Assembly: GCF_000725285.1 (NCBI RefSeq)
Contig: NZ_CP007161.1
Coordinates: 1,783,911-1,847,910, forward strand
DNA from: Virgibacillus sp. SK37
GTDB taxonomy: Bacteria; Bacillota; Bacilli; Bacillales; Amphibacillaceae
Direction: 5' to 3'
Length of the DNA: 64,000 nt
Position numbers and translations under genes: made by a program. Every line of letters starts with the position of its first letter. Within the stretch, counting starts at the first letter, position 1. A model generated the notes under the pieces. It did no database searches. It was not told the origin of the DNA and was given only the letters and a program-made list of their open reading frames with translations. Below, one piece after another: positions 26,420 through 33,990 of this stretch.

Positions 26420-27877
26420 ATGGCTAATAAGAAGAAAGAAGCTTATGATTCCTACAAAAAAAATATTTCTTATTTACGTGAACGGCTTGGTGTTGATAAA
26501 AATTTCGATGTTATTCAGCTTGACTTAGAATATGCTGGTCGAAAAATGGCCTTCTTTTTTATTGATGGATTTGTAAAAGATGATATCTTACATCTTATAA
26601 TGAAGTTTTTAGCAAAACTTGAACCGGAACATTTGAATCCGGATCCGCTCACCAAACTAATGAAAACCTATATTCCTTATGTGGAAATAGAGAAGGAAAA
26701 TGATTTAAATAAAGTTACCGATTTTGTCCTGGCAGGTCCCGCAGCATTGGTAGTAGATGGAATTGATGAAATTATTTTAATTGATGCCAGAACATATCCT
26801 GCACGATCTCCAGATGAACCGGACTTGGAAAGAGTTGTCAGAGGTTCAAGAGATGGGTATGTAGAAACGATCGTGTTCAATACGGCATTAACTAGAAGAA
26901 GAGTGCGAGACCGTTCTCTTCGGATGGAATATTTACAAATTGGCAGAAGATCAAAAACAGATGTATGTGTCTGTTATTTGGAGGATATTGCAGAGGAAGA
27001 AAGAGTAGAGGACTTAAAAAAAGTACTGAAAGAAATTGATACAGATGGTCTTCCAATGGCAGAGAAAACAGTTGAAGAATATATAAGCGGAAGGCACTGG
27101 AATCCATATCCATCTGTACGCTATACCGAAAGACCTGATACGGCCGCCTCTCATTTGTATGAAGGACATGTACTTCTTATTATTGATGGATCACCAAGTG
27201 TGATGATCACGCCGGCAACTTACTGGCATCATATGCAGCATGCAGAGGAATATAGGCAAAAGCCACTGGTCGGTGCATATTTAAGATTAGTACGATTTAT
27301 TGCAGTTATTGCTTCCATATTTATTCTTCCATTATATTTCCTATTTTCGCAAAACCAAGAGTTACTCCCAGAAGCACTTGAGTTTATTGGACCAAGCGAA
27401 CCAGGAGTGATCCCTTTATTAATTCAATTTCTACTTGCAGAAATAGGTATAGATATATTAAGGATGGCTGCAATTCATACTCCTTCGTCATTAGCAACAG
27501 CTCTTGGCTTGGTTGCTGCAATTATGATTGGGCAGGTTTCTGTAGAGGTAGGTTGGTTTTCCTATGAGGTAGTTTTATATCTTGCAGTAGCTGCTATTGG
27601 TACCTATGCTACACCAAGCTATGAAATGAGTTTGGCGAACAGACTCGTCCGTATTTTTCTGTTGTTAATGGCAGCAAGTTTTGGAGTTGCAGGATATGTG
27701 CTTGGAGTTAGCTTATGGATTCTGTATTTAGTAAGAATGAACTCCTTTAAAATCCCATATTTTTGGCCGTTCTTGCCATTTTCTTATAAAGCATTCAGAG
27801 ATATATTTATTCGCTCTCCCATCCCTTTGAAAAATAGAAGACCAACTTTTCTACATCCTAAAGATCCGGACCGTTAA
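26420..27877 (+). CDS. GerA-family spore germination protein (GerAA/SpoVAF-like)
   Basis: The 485-residue protein has the GerABKA layout: a soluble N-terminal half (about 1-240) with RTYPARSPDEPDLERVVRGSR-type and LTRRRVRDRSLRMEYLQIGRRSKT segments, and a membrane C-terminal half with about five helices after RLVRFIAVIASIF. These are A-subunits of germinant receptors or SpoVAF-like proteins in the inner spore membrane. The short SPSVMITPATYWHHMQHAEEY segment looks closer to SpoVAF. No B or C subunit gene adjoins. A TTAACG-type terminator overlaps the stop. Confidence 0.88.
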   Translation: MANKKKEAYDSYKKNISYLRERLGVDKNFDVIQLDLEYAGRKMAFFFIDGFVKDDILHLIMKFLAKLEPEHLNPDPLTKLMKTYIPYVEIEKENDLNKVTDFVLAGPAALVVDGIDEIILIDARTYPARSPDEPDLERVVRGSRDGYVETIVFNTALTRRRVRDRSLRMEYLQIGRRSKTDVCVCYLEDIAEEERVEDLKKVLKEIDTDGLPMAEKTVEEYISGRHWNPYPSVRYTERPDTAASHLYEGHVLLIIDGSPSVMITPATYWHHMQHAEEYRQKPLVGAYLRLVRFIAVIASIFILPLYFLFSQNQELLPEALEFIGPSEPGVIPLLIQFLLAEIGIDILRMAAIHTPSSLATALGLVAAIMIGQVSVEVGWFSYEVVLYLAVAAIGTYATPSYEMSLANRLVRIFLLLMAASFGVAGYVLGVSLWILYLVRMNSFKIPYFWPFLPFSYKAFRDIFIRSPIPLKNRRPTFLHPKDPDR

Positions 27878-27900
27878 TAACGGTGAAGGGTCTTTTTTTA
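27862..27900 (+). terminator. Intrinsic terminator overlapping the gerA-like stop
   Basis: CCGTTAATAACGG lies inside a looser AGATCC/GGGTCT stem, followed by seven T's. Confidence 0.65.
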
Positions 27901-27956
27901 ATAGATAAGAAAGCAGAAAGTCAGTAAATTTGCTATAATGTATATTGGTGATAATA

Positions 27957-28178
27957 ATGAAAACAATTTATGACGTTCGGCAGTTATTAAAAAAATATGG
28001 GACATACATATATACTGGCAATAGACTAGGTGATTTAGAACTTATGGAAATGGAAATTGAAGAGCTTCAGCAATATGGCTTTATTCAGAAGGAGGACTAT
28101 ATAAGTGCCAAGCTTCTATTAAGAAAAGAAACAGCTATTATTCGTGATCAACAAAAGAGGGAAGGAAAAAACAAATGA
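27957..28178 (+). CDS. yqgQ: YqgQ-family small protein
   Basis: About 73 residues, all helical (YDVRQLLKKYGTYIYTGNRLGDLELMEMEIEEL pattern), matching the DUF910/YqgQ family of small proteins that precede glcK. It overlaps glcK by four bases (ATGA), so the two are coupled. TATAAT at 27934-27939 probably serves as the -10 of their promoter. The ATG at 27957 has GGTGA upstream; a TTG at 27945 is less likely. The function is unknown, perhaps nucleic acid binding. Confidence 0.85.
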   Translation: MKTIYDVRQLLKKYGTYIYTGNRLGDLELMEMEIEELQQYGFIQKEDYISAKLLLRKETAIIRDQQKREGKNK

Positions 28179-29146
28179 ATAAATACATTTTAGGTGTGGA
28201 TATTGGTGGAACTTCTGTAAAAATAGGGATCATTACCGATGAGGGTGATGTTCAACATAAATGGGAGATACCGACTGTTAAGGCTAACGGAGGAGATTCT
28301 ATCCTCACCGATATTTGGAAGTCTATCGAAGACAAGTTGCAGGAAGTACATATAAATAAAGGTACTGTAATAGGTATCGGGGTTGGAGCTCCAGGATTCA
28401 TCGATGGAGATAGTGGGTTAATTCATGAAGCTGTAAATATCGGTTGGAAAAATTATCATTTAACAGAGATTTTGAATAAGAAATCTGGACTTCCTGTTTA
28501 TCTTGAAAATGATGCGAATATAGCCGTGCTAGGAGAAAATTGGAAGGGTGCAGGTGATCAGGCGACAAATTTACTTGCAATAACTCTCGGAACCGGAGTC
28601 GGAGGCGGTATTATTGCTAATGGTAAAATTATTAATGGTGAAAATGGTATGGCTGGAGAAATTGGCCATATTACCGTTGATACAAATGGATACCAATGTA
28701 ATTGTGGCAGAGTTGGATGTTTGGAAACTGTAGCATCGGCAACTGGAATTGTCAGGCAAGCAATGGAGATAATTACTTGTGATAAAGAATCTAGAATGGC
28801 GCAGCATTATATGAAAACAGGGATTATTACTGCTAAAGATATTTTTACATTTGCAGAAGAAGGAGATAGTGTAGCTTTTGAAATAGTTAAACATACTGCA
28901 GATGTGTTAGGATTGTTAATTTCAAATTTAGGTACAATTATAAACCCATCTAAGGTATTAATCGGGGGAGGGGTATCCAAAGCTGGGGATACATTAATTA
29001 ATGAAATAAAAACCTCATTTGAAAAATATGCTCTAAAAAGAGTCAGTGATATTTGTGAAATTAAAGCGGCTAAGCTGGGAAATGATGCAGGTATTATTGG
29101 TGCTGCATTTCTAGTAAAACAAAGACTGGAAAATATCACGTTTTAA
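28175..29146 (+). CDS. glcK: ROK-family glucokinase
   Basis: The 323-residue protein phosphorylates glucose with ATP. Seen: the phosphate-binding start GVDIGGTSVKIGI, the sugar-binding segment LENDANIAVLGENWKGAG, LGTGVGGGIIANG, EIGHITVD, and the ROK zinc motif CNCGRVGCLE near 175-184. The second phosphate motif is LIGGGVSKAG. B. subtilis has the same yqgQ-glcK pair. Confidence 0.95.
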   Translation: MNKYILGVDIGGTSVKIGIITDEGDVQHKWEIPTVKANGGDSILTDIWKSIEDKLQEVHINKGTVIGIGVGAPGFIDGDSGLIHEAVNIGWKNYHLTEILNKKSGLPVYLENDANIAVLGENWKGAGDQATNLLAITLGTGVGGGIIANGKIINGENGMAGEIGHITVDTNGYQCNCGRVGCLETVASATGIVRQAMEIITCDKESRMAQHYMKTGIITAKDIFTFAEEGDSVAFEIVKHTADVLGLLISNLGTIINPSKVLIGGGVSKAGDTLINEIKTSFEKYALKRVSDICEIKAAKLGNDAGIIGAAFLVKQRLENITF

Positions 29147-29195
29147 ACAAATGACACGAAATGAATGCTACCAGACCAGGACCTTTATATAATTT

Positions 29196-29237
29196 CACAA
29201 AAAAGCTGCTTCAAAATAAAAGCAGCTTTTTTTGTGA
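29196..29237 (+). terminator. Intrinsic terminator after glcK
   Basis: CACAAAAAAGCTGCTT / AAGCAGCTTTTTTTGTG stem, symmetric, probably also used by the minus-strand yqgW. Confidence 0.9.
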
Positions 29238-29244
29238 TGTTTTC

Positions 29245-29415
29245 TTATCCAGCGATCTCTGAAATTAATGTTGCAATTGAGAAAAAACCAAATGCAACGG
29301 CAGTGATTGCAGAGAATCCTAATGCGAAAATGTTTTTATACTTTAATTGACGAATAACAGATACTACTGCAAGTAAAGCAACTAATAAAAGCATAATTGC
29401 CAATACGATATGCAT
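29245..29415 (-). CDS. yqgW: DUF2759 small membrane protein (YqgW-like)
   Basis: A 56-residue minus-strand frame reads MHIVLAIMLLLVALLAVVSV, then RQLKYKNILAF-type and SAITAVAFGFFSIATLISEIAG segments. It has two membrane helices around a short basic turn (VIRQLKYKN). GGAGGATG lies before the ATG. The layout and place before yqgX match YqgW. Function unknown. Confidence 0.82.
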   Translation of the reverse strand: MHIVLAIMLLLVALLAVVSVIRQLKYKNIFALGFSAITAVAFGFFSIATLISEIAG

Positions 29416-29581
29416 TACTAATTCATCCTCCTTGTATGCTTCCTACTATCTCATGTTTGATAATGGAACTATATTTTATTATTATGTATCTAAGTAATTA
29501 TATTATATATTTTATAGTAAAAACATTATTTTGTCGAGGTAAAACCAAACTTGTTTTACAAAGAATGAGGAGGTAGTAAAA

Positions 29582-30205
29582 GTGGAAGTCATTAAAATGC
29601 CATTAGGCCCATTAGGCACAAATTGTTATATCGTACATAACAATAAAAATGCTTTAATTTTTGATCCAGGTGGTGAAGGAGATAAGGTCATTCATTATTT
29701 AGAAGATAAAAATATCATTCCCAAAGCGATATTATTGACCCATGCACATTTCGACCATATTGGGGGGGTTGATTCTTTAAGAAAACATTATAATATAGAG
29801 GTATATTTACATGAAAAAGAATCATCCTGGTTAGCTGATTCTAGCTTAAATGGTTCTTCTCTATTCATTGGGGACAAAATCACCACACAAGGCCCTGACA
29901 AAAGGATTGTACCAGGGAAAATGACTATTGCAGACTTCAACTTTAATGTTCTTTACACTCCTGGTCACTCACCAGGAAGTACTAGCTTTGTTTTTGAAGA
30001 GGAAGAGTTTGTTATTAGTGGAGACGTATTGTTTAAGCAGGGAATAGGAAGAACCGATTTGCCTGGAGGGGATTATAAACAGTTAGAGAGCAGTATTAGA
30101 GACCAATTGTACAAGTTGAGTGATTCGTTTCTTGTATATCCTGGACATGGTGGAACCACGACGATCAAAGAAGAAAAGATTCAAAATCCTTTTGTGCGAG
30201 AATAA
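29582..30205 (+). CDS. yqgX: Metallo-beta-lactamase-fold hydrolase (YqgX, glyoxalase II-like)
   Basis: The 207-residue protein has the metal motif THAHFDHIGG near 55-64, the further ligands in YTPGHSPGSTSF and SGDVLF, and YPGHGGTT at the end. These place it in the glyoxalase II-like branch, which hydrolyses thioesters. In B. subtilis YqgX is reported as a bacillithiol-dependent glyoxalase II-type enzyme; the substrate here is inferred. The GTG start follows GAGGAGGT. Confidence 0.9.
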   Translation: MEVIKMPLGPLGTNCYIVHNNKNALIFDPGGEGDKVIHYLEDKNIIPKAILLTHAHFDHIGGVDSLRKHYNIEVYLHEKESSWLADSSLNGSSLFIGDKITTQGPDKRIVPGKMTIADFNFNVLYTPGHSPGSTSFVFEEEEFVISGDVLFKQGIGRTDLPGGDYKQLESSIRDQLYKLSDSFLVYPGHGGTTTIKEEKIQNPFVRE

Positions 30206-30207
30206 TA

Positions 30208-30240
30208 TAAAAAACCCTTCTTATTAGAAGGGTTTTTATG
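30208..30240 (+). terminator. Intrinsic terminator after yqgX
   Basis: AAAAACCCTTCT / AGAAGGGTTTTT with a short loop. Confidence 0.9.
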
Positions 30241-30327
30241 GGGGGATGTGCTCTGTTCTTTCGTTGTTAAAGGGATATAAGTTAAGCTACACCTTTACTA
30301 TAAACGCAACCTGCTTTCATGTCAACA

Positions 30328-30372
30328 GAAAAAATGGCCTGCAAACGAATACGTAAGCAGCGCCATTTTTCT
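30328..30372 (-). terminator. Intrinsic terminator after yqgY
   Basis: On the minus strand AAAAATGGC and GCCATTTTTT pair around a loop of about 24 bases, directly after the stop. Confidence 0.75.
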
Positions 30373-30614
30373 TAGTGTCCGAAACCAGGTACAAGTATGA
30401 ATTCTGTATACCATGTAAAACCAATAAAGAATACTGTACAATAAGCTCCGAATAAATACATATACATGCGTTCAGATAATTTCAAATAACTAACTGTAAG
30501 GAAAAATACCGTTTGTACCAAGAATAATACTGCTGTCTTCTGCATGTCGCCAATATAAAACATTACTGTAAAAATTCCTGTCCAAAAGGCAAGCACACGA
30601 AACATACGATCCAT
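30372..30614 (-). CDS. yqgY: DUF2626 membrane protein (YqgY-like)
   Basis: The 80-residue protein (MDRMFRVLAFWTGIFTVMFYIGD...) has about three short membrane helices and the aromatic ending FTWYTEFILVPGFGH typical of the YqgY family. Function unknown. Position between yqgX and comG matches B. subtilis. AAGGAGGGG precedes the ATG on the minus strand. Confidence 0.87.
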   Translation of the reverse strand: MDRMFRVLAFWTGIFTVMFYIGDMQKTAVLFLVQTVFFLTVSYLKLSERMYMYLFGAYCTVFFIGFTWYTEFILVPGFGH

Positions 30615-30696
30615 GTTTTCCCCTCCTTTTATGTATCCTTATCATTGATATTATAAACGAGGTTTGTCATATTGTAAACGATACTGATAAACGAAT

Positions 30697-31389
30697 TTAA
30701 ATTCTTGCTATATAAGTACAGTTTTCACATCCTTCAAAGATATTATTCACTTCCTCTAATTGCACATTTTCAAACAACACTTCGAGCATTCCTTTTATAA
30801 AAGCGTGATGCATGTTACAGATCATCGTATGATTGGATGAAGCAATCTCTTTAAATGGGCAGTTATTAATATCAAACGATATTACATTATTTTCCTCTTT
30901 ATAGGAGAAGGAAGGATACATTCCCAACAATGTCCCGGCGTCTTCCAATAATTTAATCTTATTTTCAATGGTGATAGATTGAGGTTGAAGGTTTTTATGC
31001 TGATTTTCCATTAATTTTTGCCCGTACTTTTTTCCAGTTTGGTATAATGCTACTTCCCCTGGTTCACCCAATTCCATAAATGCTTCCAATGCAATAGAGG
31101 ATAGCAATTTATAATCCCGATGAGGAAAGTTCAGTTCAATAACTTGCTCTGACAAACGGTATCTCCGACTGGGTCTGCCGCCTTTTCCTGACTTCAAATT
31201 ATAGGAGATGACCATTCCGACATCTTCCAGTTTAGATAAGTGAAGTCTTGCTACATTTGGATGAATAAAGAAAACCTTAGCAATATCATTTACACTCACT
31301 TCCTCATGTGCTTCTATTAAATATTGATAAATGTTATACCTTGTTGGGTCACTCAGCACGTTTGTTATCTTCAACGTATTTTCCATCAT
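30697..31389 (-). CDS. Winged-helix regulator with Cys-rich C-terminal sensor domain
   Basis: The 230-residue protein starts with an ArsR/DeoR-like winged helix (NVLSDPTRYNIYQYL ... VARLHLSKLEDVGMVISY, with a GKGGRPSRRYRL wing). The C-terminal half has Cys and His in NNCPFKE, MICNMHH and GCENCTY, which could hold a metal or Fe-S cluster, as in SufR-like or V4R-type sensors. The target is unknown. It lies just downstream of the comG genes on the same strand, separated by about 90 bases. Confidence 0.78.
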   Translation of the reverse strand: MMENTLKITNVLSDPTRYNIYQYLIEAHEEVSVNDIAKVFFIHPNVARLHLSKLEDVGMVISYNLKSGKGGRPSRRYRLSEQVIELNFPHRDYKLLSSIALEAFMELGEPGEVALYQTGKKYGQKLMENQHKNLQPQSITIENKIKLLEDAGTLLGMYPSFSYKEENNVISFDINNCPFKEIASSNHTMICNMHHAFIKGMLEVLFENVQLEEVNNIFEGCENCTYIARI

Positions 31390-31478
31390 CTATCACCCCA
31401 TCATGTTATTACTTATATTATAGTAAAAATGATGAATGCACGGGCTAGTACTTCCTCTTTGTAAGAAAATGTCCACAT

Positions 31479-31868
31479 TTAGTCTTTGTTAGAAAAGATT
31501 TGAATGTTCATATGGTGGTTGAAGGTATGTTCGGAATGGTTATCTGTAGTGACTTTAGCAAGTGTTTCCCAGGTATCTTCTGTAATAGAAGTTGTGATAA
31601 TGTTTACTTCTCCTTGCATAAATGAGTAGTATATGGTGTGAGGAAGCGCACTTGGTTCATCGTATTCTTCCAAGACGGATTGAAAACTCATTTGGAGAAG
31701 TGTGTGCATTTTTATACGTTCCAAGTGTGCTTCGCTCATAAGAATTTCATTTTGATAACTGGTGATAGTTGCTGTAATTAAAATAAAAAATATAGATATC
31801 GTAAAGAGTGCCATTGGGAGAATAAAACCACTCTGATTATTGATTGTAAAAAGGAATCGTTTTTTCAT
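31479..31868 (-). CDS. comGG: ComGG-like competence pseudopilus protein
   Basis: About 129 residues. The N-terminus has a pilin-like hydrophobic helix (SGFILPMALFTISIFFILITATI) followed by an extracellular domain. It is the last of the comG series, where ComGG sits in B. subtilis. The ATG at 31868 has GGAGATT upstream; an in-frame extension to 31895 has none. It overlaps comGF by 32 bases. Expression would normally come from the promoter before comGA, now separated by the prophage. Confidence 0.82.
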   Translation of the reverse strand: MKKRFLFTINNQSGFILPMALFTISIFFILITATITSYQNEILMSEAHLERIKMHTLLQMSFQSVLEEYDEPSALPHTIYYSFMQGEVNIITTSITEDTWETLAKVTTDNHSEHTFNHHMNIQIFSNKD

Positions 31869-32289
31869 ATGAATCTCCTTTGTCAGATGTGACACTTACA
31901 TGATATCCGTAGGGGAGTGGGGAAAATCGAACATTTTTTATGTTCCTCAAGTAAATTTCATGCCCCTCTCCGTCGACTTGTCTGCGAATTTGGTTTTTAT
32001 ATTGACTTATAATGGCAGTCGTCCCATCTGATAAATGTAAAGAAACAGCGGTTGGTTCTACTTTATATCCTACCGCTGTTAATGAGTCTTCCATTAAAAA
32101 ATGAGAAAATTGCTGCAAGGATAGTTCCGTATCATTGGGTGTGTATTTGCCGATTTTTACTAATTCTGAGAGTAAAGGTAACAGTAGAAGGAGGAGGGAT
32201 AGAGCAAGTAGCATGCTAATAAAGGTAAAACCCTTTTCATCTTTCGGGAGCACCGTACAAGCAATGCTTTTCTTTTTTCTTTTTAACAT
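31837..32289 (-). CDS. comGF: ComGF-like competence protein
   Basis: About 150 residues. A prepilin-type stretch (DEKGFTFISMLLALSLLLLLLP) near the N-terminus precedes the C-terminal ComGF pattern (LQQFSHFLMED, SQYKNQIRRQVDGEGHEIYL, VRFSPLPYG). The start is uncertain: the ATG at 32289 or a GTG at 32304. It overlaps both neighbours, which points to coupled translation. Confidence 0.83.
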   Translation of the reverse strand: MLKRKKKSIACTVLPKDEKGFTFISMLLALSLLLLLLPLLSELVKIGKYTPNDTELSLQQFSHFLMEDSLTAVGYKVEPTAVSLHLSDGTTAIISQYKNQIRRQVDGEGHEIYLRNIKNVRFSPLPYGYHVSVTSDKGDSYEKTIPFYNQ

Positions 32290-32575
32290 TTTCCCATACA
32301 ACACATCCTTTTATATATTTTTGATCCAGTGAAAAAGTAAAGGTGACCGTTCTTTTATTAATGTTTTTTATTGATTCATAGGGAGCTTCTTTACTTACTA
32401 ATAAAAAAGGCTGTATTTCATCATGGAGTCTATCAACAATGGTGCGTCGATCACTCAATACCATTTTTTCTGTAGTCATTATATGGAGGAGAGGAAACAT
32501 GGTAGCTACAACAGTCATTAATATACTCGCAGAAATAATTACTTCTAACAAAGTAAACCCACTATTCCTTTTCAA
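32237..32575 (-). CDS. comGE: ComGE-like minor pseudopilin
   Basis: About 112 residues, with the prepilin cleavage motif NSGFTLLEVIISASILMTVV at the N-terminus. The TTG at 32575 was preferred because GGGGAGG sits seven bases upstream; an ATG seven codons earlier includes that site. Minor pseudopilin of the DNA-uptake pilus. Confidence 0.82.
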   Translation of the reverse strand: MKRNSGFTLLEVIISASILMTVVATMFPLLHIMTTEKMVLSDRRTIVDRLHDEIQPFLLVSKEAPYESIKNINKRTVTFTFSLDQKYIKGCVVWENVKKKKEKHCLYGAPER

Positions 32576-32996
32576 GATAAAACCTCCCCTTACCAAATGG
32601 AAAAATTATTTTATATCTGTCATCTCCCATGAATAAATCCATACTTCTAGGTTGGCGAATATTTCCATTTTGTTCAAATTTGAGATATTGGTGTTTTCTT
32701 GTATCAATTCGAACACCTGGAGGATAGTTTCTTATGATAGGCTTTTTTCTTTTAGTAAAATAAATTGTATAAAAATTTTCCTTAAATGTGATATACGGTT
32801 TTTCCTGTTCTGAGCCTTTGATAGAGGTGACTTGCTGTATATAAAGAGTATCGTTTTCCAGCGTGTTTATAAATTGTTCTCTTTCTTGTTTTGCTATCGC
32901 AGATAAGCTCCATGTGACTGCCAGAAGGGATAGTATGGATACGACACTTAGGACGAGGAGCATCTCAATGAGGGTAAAGCCATTTTTATTAGCCAT
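32562..32996 (-). CDS. comGD: ComGD-like minor pseudopilin
   Basis: The 144-residue protein has the prepilin motif NGFTLIEMLLVLSVVSILSL right at the N-terminus, followed by a beta-rich domain (YITFKENFYTIYFTKRKKP, RYKIIFPFGKGRFYLEKE). It overlaps the end of comGC by eight bases and lacks a clear ribosome site, so translation probably depends on coupling to comGC, which is broken here. Confidence 0.85.
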   Translation of the reverse strand: MANKNGFTLIEMLLVLSVVSILSLLAVTWSLSAIAKQEREQFINTLENDTLYIQQVTSIKGSEQEKPYITFKENFYTIYFTKRKKPIIRNYPPGVRIDTRKHQYLKFEQNGNIRQPRSMDLFMGDDRYKIIFPFGKGRFYLEKE

Positions 32997-33171
32997 TTGT
33001 CGGTGGAGCGCTGACGATTCCGTCCTGATACTTTAACTTTTCTTTACTCGGGCACTCTGTTTGGCTTGCTTTAATATATTTCTTTTGAATTAAAGAATCA
33101 AGTGAGAGAGGGAGGTTTCCCTCTTCCAAATGATAAAGATCTACCTGTGCCTGGACCACATTTGTTCTCAT
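32989..33171 (-). pseudogene. comGC: comGC 3' fragment, cut by the prophage
   Basis: The minus-strand frame reads RTNVVQAQVDLYHLEEGNL and continues SLDSLIQKKYIKASQTECPS to its stop, the C-terminal half of the major pseudopilin ComGC. The prepilin N-terminus (a GFTLIEM-type start) is missing. Upstream the frame runs into phage DNA and reads a meaningless peptide. The missing 5' part should lie at the far end of the prophage outside this window. ComGC builds the uptake pseudopilus with ComGD-GG, so competence should be lost while the phage is integrated. Confidence 0.87.
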
Positions 33172-33190
33172 AGTGGAAAGCAAGTTAATT
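33160..33190. other. Probable host-prophage attachment junction in comGC
   Basis: comGC similarity stops at about 33169-33171 and a phage ribosome site starts at about 33193, so the crossover core lies in or next to this interval. The duplicate copy of the core is expected at the other prophage end beyond 64000, so its exact length cannot be set here. Confidence 0.65.
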
Positions 33191-33982
33191 AAAAGGTGAT
33201 ATAACAATGAATTTATCAAATGTAATAAAGAGAAGAAAAACTGCAAACTATACTCAAATTAACAATTTACCTATTCAAGAGGATATTGAGAATTTAGCAG
33301 CGATTGGTTTACTCACCTATATTATGAGTCTGCCAGAAGATTGGACTTTATATAAAACACAACTCTACAACAAATTCACACGTAGAACAGTGGAGGGAGC
33401 ATGGAAGATATTACTAGAAAAAAGATATGCTATAGGGTTCAAGTGTTACTTACAGGGTGGATCAAAAGGCATTGTCTATTTCTACAATGTGAGCGATATT
33501 CCTTTTACACAAGATGACTTTGATAGCTTTATTGAAGATATAAATAAAGCATTATTAGAAGAGAATAAATCAATTGTAAAGCCAGAAATGATAAAGGATT
33601 CACCTTTCACTATACCTAAGAAATTTTCTAATGTACAAAATGTACAGCATAAAAATAACAGCACAAAAAGTACAACTACAAAAGAAGTTAAAACAAAAGA
33701 AACAGATACAAATAAACATTTATTATCAAATATTGTTAACAATGGACAAGCTGAAGAATTTCTTCTAAACACCTGCAATGAGTTTTATGCGGAGTTTGCC
33801 AAAGGTAGATGGAGCAAAAAACAGTGGAGTTCTTTAATCAAGAAATTTGTTGGTGAATTAATTGCGAGCAAACGATATAAATCCATACATCCAGATAAAA
33901 TAAAACCCTATATACATAGGGCGTTGGCTAATATGGCAGATCATCATGACTATAAACATTCGCAAAATTTCATTGATTACCA

Positions 33983-33990
33983 AGACATTA
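33983..33990. repeat. Left target-site duplication of the ISL3 element
   Basis: AGACATTA directly abuts the left terminal repeat; the identical octamer is at 35416-35423. Confidence 0.93.
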
